From Stutzerimonas kirkiae (GTDB lineage: Bacteria; Pseudomonadota; Gammaproteobacteria; Pseudomonadales; Pseudomonadaceae), in contig NZ_QJUO01000019.1 of the NCBI RefSeq assembly GCF_004327335.1, forward strand, positions 1 through 64,000: a DNA stretch of 64,000 bases, read 5' to 3'. Position 1 is the first letter of the stretch. Every line of letters starts with the position of its first letter. The notes beneath the pieces were generated by a model. It saw only the letters and a list, made by a program, of their open reading frames with translations. It was not told where the DNA came from and did not search any database. This document shows positions 58,365-64,000 of the stretch, in pieces. The position numbers were made by a program, and so were the translations under genes.

Positions 58365-58835
58365 CTATGGCTGCAGGTTCTGCTGCGCGCGCAGTACTTC
58401 CTGGTACAGGGCTTCGCTGCTGGTCGCGGCACGCAGGCGTGCGGTGGTCTGTGCATCGTCCAGCATGCCGGCGATCTGGCGCAGCAGTTCCAGGTGTTCA
58501 TCGGTAGCGGCCTGGGGCACCAGCAGGACGAAGAGCAGGTCGACGGGTTGTCCATCGAGCGCGTCGAAGTCCACCGGGGTTTCCAGGCGCAGTACCGCGC
58601 TCAGCGGTTGGCTGCAGCCGGTGATGCGGCAGTGCGGGATAGCGATGCCATTGCCGAAACCGGTGGAGCCGAGCTTCTCCCTGGCGATCAGGCTTTCGAA
58701 TATGGTCTGTGCGTCGAGGTCGGGCGCATCCTGGGCGATTACCCTGGCGATCTGTTCGAGGACGCGCTTCTTGCTGACGCCCGGAGCGCCCACCAGGGCG
58801 CGTCCGGGAGAGAGGATGGAGTCGAATCGGATCAT
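58365..58835 (-). CDS. ptsN: Nitrogen PTS EIIA component PtsN
   Basis: The 156-residue EIIA-Ntr protein has the active-site His68 in TGFGNGIAIPHCR and the family stretch LDGQPVDLLFVLLVPQAATDEHL. It is phosphorylated by NPr and regulates metabolism and potassium transport. It lies between hpf and rapZ as in all Pseudomonas. Confidence 0.95.
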   Translation of the reverse strand: MIRFDSILSPGRALVGAPGVSKKRVLEQIARVIAQDAPDLDAQTIFESLIAREKLGSTGFGNGIAIPHCRITGCSQPLSAVLRLETPVDFDALDGQPVDLLFVLLVPQAATDEHLELLRQIAGMLDDAQTTARLRAATSSEALYQEVLRAQQNLQP

Positions 58836-58842
58836 GGTCGGA

Positions 58843-59151
58843 TCAGCGAGCGACTGTCCCCTGGTGATGGTCGAGTTGTTTTTCCTTGTGTTTGATCAGT
58901 TGTCGGTCGAGCTTGTCCACCAGCAGGTCGATGGCGGCATACATGTCTTCGTGTTCGGAGTTGGCGACCACTTCCTTGCCGGCCACATGCAGCGAGCCTT
59001 CGGCCTTCTGCTTGAGTTTTTCGACTTGCAGGGTCACCTGTACGTTGATGATGCGGTCGAAGTGCCGCTGCAGACGGTCGAACTTTTCCTCGACGTAGTC
59101 ACGCAGGGCTGGAGTCACTTCCAGATGAACGCCACTGATGTTGACTTGCAT
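58843..59151 (-). CDS. hpf: Ribosome hibernation factor (short HPF)
   Basis: The 102-residue protein matches short HPF/RaiA: MQVNISGVHLEVTPALRDYVEEKFDRLQRHFDRI and DMYAAIDLLVDKLDRQLIKHKEK. It binds the ribosome during stationary phase. It lies seven bases before ptsN. Confidence 0.95.
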   Translation of the reverse strand: MQVNISGVHLEVTPALRDYVEEKFDRLQRHFDRIINVQVTLQVEKLKQKAEGSLHVAGKEVVANSEHEDMYAAIDLLVDKLDRQLIKHKEKQLDHHQGTVAR

Positions 59152-59287
59152 ACCACTACTCCTTTTTTATCTTCTATGAAGAGCGAGTTGTCGAGGGCTG
59201 CCCCCTGGCTATCGGCGCCTTCGGCTGGCAGGCCGTTGAAAAACCACCTGCGCCGGGCTGCCTCGCCAACTGTTTTCCAACGGCTTG

Positions 59288-60784
59288 CTAGATCAGCCGC
59301 TTGCGTTCGCTGGATGGTGCAATTCCCAACGATTCCCGATACTTGGCTACGGTGCGGCGGGCAACCTGAATGCCTTGTGCCTCCAGTAAACCAGCGATCT
59401 TGCTGTCGCTCAATGGCTTTTTCTGGTTTTCCGCGGCCACCAGCTTCTTGATGATGGCGCGGATCGCGGTGGAGGAACATTCACCGCCTTCGGACGTGCT
59501 GACATGGCTGGAGAAGAAGTACTTCAGCTCGTAGATGCCACGCGGCGTGTGCATGTATTTCTGCGTGGTGACGCGGGAAATGGTCGACTCGTGCATGCCC
59601 ACGGCCTCGGCGATGTCGTGCAGCACCAGCGGCTTCATGGCCTCGTCGCCGTACTCGAGAAACCCCTTCTGGTGCTCGACGATCTGCGTGGCGACCTTCA
59701 TCAGCGTCTCGTTGCGGCTGAGCAGGCTCTTGATGAACCAGCGCGCTTCCTGCAACTGGTTGCGCATGAAGGTGTTGTCGGCGCTGGAGTCGGCACGCTT
59801 GACGAAGCCGGCGTACTGGGCGTTGACCCGCAGGCGCGGGATGGCGTCCTGGTTCAGCTCCACCAGCCAGCGTTCGTTGTGCTTGCGCACGATCACATCC
59901 GGCACCACGTACTCGGGCTCGCTGGTCTCGATCTGCGAACCAGGGCGTGGGTTGAGCGACTGGATCAGTTCGATCACCTGGCGCAACTCGTCCTCCTTGA
60001 TCTTCATGCGCCGCATCAGCAGGCTGTAGTCACGGCTGGCGAGCACTTCCAGGTGGTTTTCGATCAGGTAGCGGGCCTGCTCCAGCCAGGGGGTCGGTTG
60101 CGCTGGCTGGCGCAGTTGCAGCAGCAGGCATTCGCGCAGGTCGCGGGCGCCGACCCCGGAGGGTTCGAACTGCTGGATACGGTGCAATACGACCTCGATT
60201 TCATCGAGTTCTATCTCGAGCTCCGGGTCGAAGGAGTCGAGGATTTCCTCCAGGCTCTCCTCCAGATAGCCCTGGTCGTTGATGCAGTCGATCAGGGTTT
60301 CGCCGATCAGGCGGTCGGTATCGCTCATCGGCGACAGGTTCAGTTGCCAGAGCAGATGGCTCTGCAGGCTGACGCCGGCGCTGGTGCGCGAGGTGAAGTC
60401 CCACTCGTCGTCATCGTTGCTCGGCAGGCTGCTGGCGCTGGTCTGGTAGATATCTTCCCAGGCGGTGTCCACCGGTAGTTCGTTGGGAATGCGTTCGCCC
60501 CAGTCGCCGTCCTCGAGATTTTCCGCTGCCGGTGTCGGTTCGTCGTAGCTTTCCTGCTTGGGCGCGGTCTCGCTTGCAACGGTTTCCGTGCCCTCGGCCA
60601 TGGGGTCGGAATTGTCGAAGTCATCGCCATCTTCTTCCCGTTCCAGCATCGGGTTGGAATCCAGCGCTTCCTGGATTTCCTGTTGGAGGTCCAGGGTGGA
60701 AAGCTGGAGCAAACGTATGGCCTGTTGCAGCTGCGGTGTCATCGTTAGCTGCTGGCCCATCTTTAGGACGAGAGATGGCTTCAT
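59288..60784 (-). CDS. rpoN: RNA polymerase sigma-54 factor
   Basis: The 498-residue protein has region I ([29 protein letters not shown]), an acidic region II (about 50-120), the core-binding region and the C-terminal RpoN box [10 protein letters not shown] followed by [13 protein letters not shown]. It directs transcription of nitrogen, motility and many other genes. Elsewhere in Pseudomonas rpoN directly follows lptB. Here lptB is 48 kb away and the sequence upstream of rpoN is unrelated. Confidence 0.97.
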   Translation of the reverse strand: MKPSLVLKMGQQLTMTPQLQQAIRLLQLSTLDLQQEIQEALDSNPMLEREEDGDDFDNSDPMAEGTETVASETAPKQESYDEPTPAAENLEDGDWGERIPNELPVDTAWEDIYQTSASSLPSNDDDEWDFTSRTSAGVSLQSHLLWQLNLSPMSDTDRLIGETLIDCINDQGYLEESLEEILDSFDPELEIELDEIEVVLHRIQQFEPSGVGARDLRECLLLQLRQPAQPTPWLEQARYLIENHLEVLASRDYSLLMRRMKIKEDELRQVIELIQSLNPRPGSQIETSEPEYVVPDVIVRKHNERWLVELNQDAIPRLRVNAQYAGFVKRADSSADNTFMRNQLQEARWFIKSLLSRNETLMKVATQIVEHQKGFLEYGDEAMKPLVLHDIAEAVGMHESTISRVTTQKYMHTPRGIYELKYFFSSHVSTSEGGECSSTAIRAIIKKLVAAENQKKPLSDSKIAGLLEAQGIQVARRTVAKYRESLGIAPSSERKRLI

Positions 60785-61186
60785 GGCAGAGACTTCAAAC
60801 CCTGTTGTCCGGCGCTTGCGCCTGTATTCGACATCATGGGCGCCCCTGCGCCCGCTATGAAGCAAATTATATGCCTGTTTTCGCGTGGATTGGATAGGGG
60901 CTGTCGCCATTTCTCATGCAAGCGTAAGAACCACGAACGGTGCCGGGGGGAGCGCCGCTGGGCAAGAACCGATTCCGTTCGTCCAGCGCCGCCAGTCTCC
61001 GGCGCCTCTAGATCGCCCTACCGCAGGGCGACGACATAGCGCGACCGGCCCTGTGTGGCTTGCACGAGAGGTCTGCCGCTGTGGTGAGCCGGCTGCTGGC
61101 GGAGCTGGTTTTCTATAAGAATTTCAATAAATTATTGAGATATGATCCATGTCGATTATTTGTGTTCATGTCTATGCACGAAACAA
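60785..61186. other. 402-bp gap upstream of rpoN, containing a degenerate repeat
   Basis: The gap must carry the rpoN promoter, since lptB is no longer adjacent. It shows no supported gene. Its middle holds element E11 (60978-61052). Confidence 0.6.
60978..61052. repeat. Degenerate right half of a palindromic heptad-repeat element, E11
   Basis: TTCGTCCAGCGCCGCCAG at 60978 and the following CTCCGGCGCCTCTAGATC align with the right inner arm of E3 (TTCGTCCAGCTTTCCAG...). CATAGCGCGACCGGCCCTG (to 61052) aligns with its right outer arm. Only the right half is clear. Confidence 0.6.
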
Positions 61187-62539
61187 TTATCTCGATACGG
61201 CCGTGCCGGAGTCGCCGGCCAGGCGCCGGAAGCACAGGCCGGAGGCCATGCATAGCAGGCTGACGAGGACCATGGCCAGGCCGATGTCGCCGACGCTGGG
61301 GGTTTCGTGGGCGCGCAGGCGCTGGATCAGGCCGAGCAACAGCGCGGCGATGCCGACCGCCAGGCTCATGCTCAGTTGTACCGACATGGCGGACAGGGTG
61401 CTGGCCTTGCTCGCCTGGCAGGTGTCGATGTCGGCGTAGGTCAGGGCGCCCATGCTGCTCATCTGCAGGGAGCGCGACAAGCCGCCGGCGAACAGCACCA
61501 GCACGATCGACAGTGCGCTGCTGTCCTCGCGCAACAGGGCGCACACGGCGATCGAGGCGCCGGCCAGGAAGGCATTGCAGACCAGGATGCGACGGAAGCC
61601 GAAGCGCCGTACCAGCGGCACCGAGATGAACTTGATCAGCAGCGCGCCGACACCGCCGGCGAAGGTCAGCAGGCCGGCCTCCAGCGCACTGAGGCCGAAG
61701 CCGACCTGGAACAGCAGCACCAGCAGGAACGGCAGCGAGGCACTGCCGAGGCGGAACAGCATGCCGCCCTTGAGCACGATGCCGAAGGTCGCGATATTCA
61801 GCAGCGAGAGGTCCAGCAACGGAGACGGGCGGCGCCTGGCATGCCGCAGGTAGAGCGCGCCGGAGAGCAGGCCGCTGGCCAGCAGGGCGCAGGACCAGAA
61901 CCATTCCAGCGAACCATGGCCGATGGACTCGAAGGCCAGTACCAGGCAGGCCAGCGCCAGGCTGCTGGACAGGAAGCCGGCGAGGTCCAGCGGCTGGCGC
62001 TGGCGGCCCGGATAATCCGGGATATGGCGCAGGATCAGCAGGATGCCGAGCAGCCCGATCGGCAGGTTGATCAGGAAGATCCAGTGCCATGACAGGCAGG
62101 TCACCAGCAGCCCGCCCAGCGGCGGTCCGACCACCGGCCCGAGCAGCGCCGGCATGGTGAGGAAGGCCATGGCCCGCAACAGGTCGGCCTTGCGTGTCCA
62201 GCGCAACAGGATGACTTGGCCGACCGGCACCATCATGGCGCCGGCCATGCCCTGGCAGAAGCGCGCCAGCGACAGTTGCAGCAGCGAGCTGGAGGCGGCG
62301 CAGGCCAGCGAACTGGCCATGAACAGCAGGATGGCCAGGACGAACACCCGGCGCGGTCCGTGGCGTTCGGCCAGCCAGCCGCTGATGGGGATGAACATCG
62401 CCACGGCCAGCAGGTACAGCGAGACCACCAGGTTCATATGCACGCTGGATTCGCCGAAATCCTCGGCGATCTGCGCCAGCGCCGTCAGCACCGCGGTGGA
62501 GTCGAGCAACTCCATGAACAGCGCGCAGCCGATGATCAT
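61187..62539 (-). CDS. MFS drug exporter (DHA2, EmrB type)
   Basis: The protein has at least 450 residues and about 14 membrane helices, with CALFMELLDSTAVLTALAQIAEDFG, GWLAERHGPRRVFVLAI, and MVPVGQVILLRW of the 14-helix exporter class. The ATG at 62539 is chosen, but similar proteins have 15-25 more residues before this point. A GTG at 62545 and a non-standard codon after GGAGG near 62610 are alternatives. It follows the flavin reductase gene in one operon. Confidence 0.8.
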   Translation of the reverse strand: MIIGCALFMELLDSTAVLTALAQIAEDFGESSVHMNLVVSLYLLAVAMFIPISGWLAERHGPRRVFVLAILLFMASSLACAASSSLLQLSLARFCQGMAGAMMVPVGQVILLRWTRKADLLRAMAFLTMPALLGPVVGPPLGGLLVTCLSWHWIFLINLPIGLLGILLILRHIPDYPGRQRQPLDLAGFLSSSLALACLVLAFESIGHGSLEWFWSCALLASGLLSGALYLRHARRRPSPLLDLSLLNIATFGIVLKGGMLFRLGSASLPFLLVLLFQVGFGLSALEAGLLTFAGGVGALLIKFISVPLVRRFGFRRILVCNAFLAGASIAVCALLREDSSALSIVLVLFAGGLSRSLQMSSMGALTYADIDTCQASKASTLSAMSVQLSMSLAVGIAALLLGLIQRLRAHETPSVGDIGLAMVLVSLLCMASGLCFRRLAGDSGTAVSR

Positions 62540-62619
62540 CGGCACCTTGCGCTCGAAGCGGGCATCGCTGCCCGGCTCGCCCGGGGCAGGCGTTGCGTGC
62601 GGGCGCGTGGAGCCTCCGT

Positions 62620-63138
62620 TCAGGAGAAACGACCGTAGCGGCCCGAGGAGTAGAGCAGGGGCGCCTGCGCGGAGTGCCAGCATTCCAGCACTTCGGCGAT
62701 CACCACCAGGTGCGTGCCGACATGATTGATATCGGTGATGCGGCAGTCGAAGCCGGCGCTGCTGGCGCGCAGGGCGGGGTTGCCGCTGGCCAGTCGACGC
62801 CAGGCGTGCGCGTGTTCGCTGAAGCGCTGTGCGGCGGGCAGGCGGCCGCCGAAATCGCTGGCGATGGCCGCGTCGCCGGCGTGCAGGACATTGACGCAGA
62901 AGCGCTTCTGCTCGATCAGGTGGCGGTAGAGGCTGGCGCCGCTGTTCACCGCGATCAGGATGGTCGGTGGGTCGGCGGTGATCGAGCTGAACGCGGTGGC
63001 GGTCAGGCCGTAGTCGCCGTCGCTGCCGGCGCAGGTGACGATATTCACCGAGGCGGCGGTATTGCGCATGGCCTGCTTGAAGGCCGAGGCGTCGATGGTG
63101 GGTTCGGGGCGAGGGTGTTCGAGGGCGATGACGCTCAT
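62620..63138 (-). CDS. Flavin reductase domain protein
   Basis: The 172-residue protein has the flavin reductase (HpaC-like) pattern FKQAMRNTAASVNIVTCAGSDGDYGLTATAFSSITADPPTILIAVN and FCVNVLHAGDAAIASDFGG. It would supply reduced FMN or FAD to a partner monooxygenase that is not in the window. It lies in the same direction as the nitroreductase gene (119 bases downstream of it). Confidence 0.87.
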   Translation of the reverse strand: MSVIALEHPRPEPTIDASAFKQAMRNTAASVNIVTCAGSDGDYGLTATAFSSITADPPTILIAVNSGASLYRHLIEQKRFCVNVLHAGDAAIASDFGGRLPAAQRFSEHAHAWRRLASGNPALRASSAGFDCRITDINHVGTHLVVIAEVLECWHSAQAPLLYSSGRYGRFS

Positions 63139-63185
63139 CAGGGGTATCCGGTCGGGAAGCGGTGTCCGCTTTGGCTATCTGTATC

Positions 63186-63200
63186 GTGCGCGGCGCGCAC
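63186..63200. repeat. Small palindrome upstream of the flavin reductase
   Basis: GTGCGCGGCGCGCAC is near-identical in type to the GGTGCGC hairpins at 2615 and 5628. A similar GGTGCGC/GGCGCGCC pair follows at about 63232-63250. Confidence 0.5.
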
Positions 63201-63257
63201 CGTTGCAAGTCGCTGCTCTGCTCGCGGCAGTGGTGCGCGTGGCGCGCCCTGTGGGTG

Positions 63258-64000
63258 TCAGCGCAATGCCAGCCGCTGCCGGTGCAGCACCTGGGCGAGG
63301 CGCTCGCGGCCATGCAGGCTGTCCACACTGGCCAGGCGGTCGATGACCTGCCGGCTCCAGGGCGGATTTTCCAGCCCCTGGGCGCGGTAGAAGGCATCGA
63401 CCTGGCGGTCGTAGTCGTCGAGTCGCCGTGGCTCCTGTTCGTCGAGCCGGTAGGTTTCCCGATGCAGCACCACCGATTGCGGCAGGCGTGGCTTGATCGC
63501 GGCGGGGCGGGATGGGTCCGGGTAGCCGACGCACAGGCCGAATACCGGGAAGACCAGGGGCGGCAGTTGCAACTCGTCGATCACGGCTTGCAGGTTGTTG
63601 CGCAGGGCGCCGATATAGACGGTGCCCAGGCCCAGCGCTTCGGCGGCGAGCACCGCGTTCTGCGCCGCCAGGGCGGCGTCGAGGCCGCCCACCAGCAGGC
63701 TGTCCAGGTATTCCACCGCCTGCAGTTCGCGACCATGGCGCTCGGCCAGGCGTGCCGCCCGCGAGAAGTCGGCCAGCCAGACCAGGAACAGCGGTGCCTG
63801 GACGATATGCGCCTGGTCATTGGCCAGGGCCGCAAGGCGCGCCTTGCGCTGCCGGTCCTCGACCGCCAGCAGGCTCCAGGCCTGCAGGTTGGAGGAGGTG
63901 GCGGCCGATTGTGCCGCTGCCAGCAGGGTTTCCAGGGTGCCGTCAGGCAGCGGCTGGTCGAGGTAGGCGCGCACGCTGCGGTGCGCCAGTAGCTGTTCGA
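63258..64000 (-). CDS. Nitroreductase-family FMN protein (NfsA-like), partial
   Basis: The minus-strand frame is open to the window edge, so the N-terminal end is missing and about 247 residues are visible. EQLLAHRSVRAYLDQPLP at the visible start and SAATSSNLQAWSLLAVED (FMN-phosphate site) and EALGLGTVYIGALRNNLQAVIDELQLPPLVFPVFGLCVGYPD define the NfsA/FRP-type nitroreductase family. It reduces nitro or quinone compounds with NADPH. It lies upstream of the flavin reductase and exporter genes in a likely operon. Confidence 0.85.
   Translation of the reverse strand, partial: EQLLAHRSVRAYLDQPLPDGTLETLLAAAQSAATSSNLQAWSLLAVEDRQRKARLAALANDQAHIVQAPLFLVWLADFSRAARLAERHGRELQAVEYLDSLLVGGLDAALAAQNAVLAAEALGLGTVYIGALRNNLQAVIDELQLPPLVFPVFGLCVGYPDPSRPAAIKPRLPQSVVLHRETYRLDEQEPRRLDDYDRQVDAFYRAQGLENPPWSRQVIDRLASVDSLHGRERLAQVLHRQRLALR

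Noticed and set aside
61187..63397. 736-codon frame as one exporter protein
   Set aside because: The upstream part is antisense-like shadow of the flavin reductase gene in another frame; the exporter begins near 62540.

Overview
The window is a stretch of GC-rich chromosome from a Pseudomonas sensu lato (Gammaproteobacteria). The evidence is the run kdsD-kdsC-lptC-lptA-lptB / mlaFEDCB-ibaG-murA-hisG-hisD-hisC / algW / cysD-cysNC, the rpoN-hpf-ptsN-rapZ-ptsO block, and an Entner-Doudoroff edd-pgl-eda group, all with strongly Pseudomonas-like proteins. Several reading frames start with GTG or TTG next to a good ribosome binding site. No complete insertion sequence, prophage or CRISPR array was seen.

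Layout. 0-2.5 kb: SOS mutagenesis genes, with cho (cut by the window start) divergent from umuDC over one LexA box. 2.7-5.6 kb: thiol dioxygenase plus a four-domain rhodanese, and a small FlxA-like protein. 5.7-11.4 kb: a polyamine-type ABC transporter with a nitrilase-family hydrolase, divergent from a LuxR-type regulator. 11.5-24 kb: LPS transport and Kdo genes, the Mla phospholipid transport operon, murA and histidine genes. 24-32.5 kb: AlgW, a Nif3-like protein, a lipoprotein-like hydrolase, an ABC exporter, an autotransporter and an XRE regulator. 32.8-37 kb: a sulfur-stress module (persulfide-dioxygenase-like enzyme, orphan bd-oxidase subunit II, two YeeE/YedE halves, DUF2892, a frameshifted DUF3365 gene, a CsoR/CstR-like repressor with a matching operator). 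37.1-45.4 kb: cysD, an inserted four-helix-bundle gene, cysNC, sbcC and sbcD. 45.6-49.2 kb: a Fur-box-preceded PepSY/DUF2271/DUF4198/flavoreductase operon. 49.5-52.7 kb: a RarD-like permease, CvfB-like protein, tRNA-Thr and a YihY-like protein. 53-56.5 kb: edd-pgl-eda. 56.6-60.8 kb: yjdM and the rpoN block. 61-64 kb: MFS exporter, flavin reductase and nitroreductase (cut by the window end).

The most unusual feature is a dispersed repeat system built on a 7-base unit (GCTTGAA / GCTGGAG, general form GCTKGAR). It appears as tandem heptad arrays (18.85, 28.9 kb), as inverted arrays bracketing a 23S-rRNA-intervening-sequence-type four-helix-bundle gene between cysD and cysNC (38.1-38.5 kb), as an apparently empty version of the same structure after cysNC (40.4 kb), and as larger palindromes of 60-170 bp at 11.4, 22.7, 28.7, 45.5, 53.0 and 57.1 kb. 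The rpoN block, normally directly downstream of lptB in Pseudomonas, lies 46-49 kb away on the same strand, and members of the repeat family sit at each of the three recognisable ends of the break.
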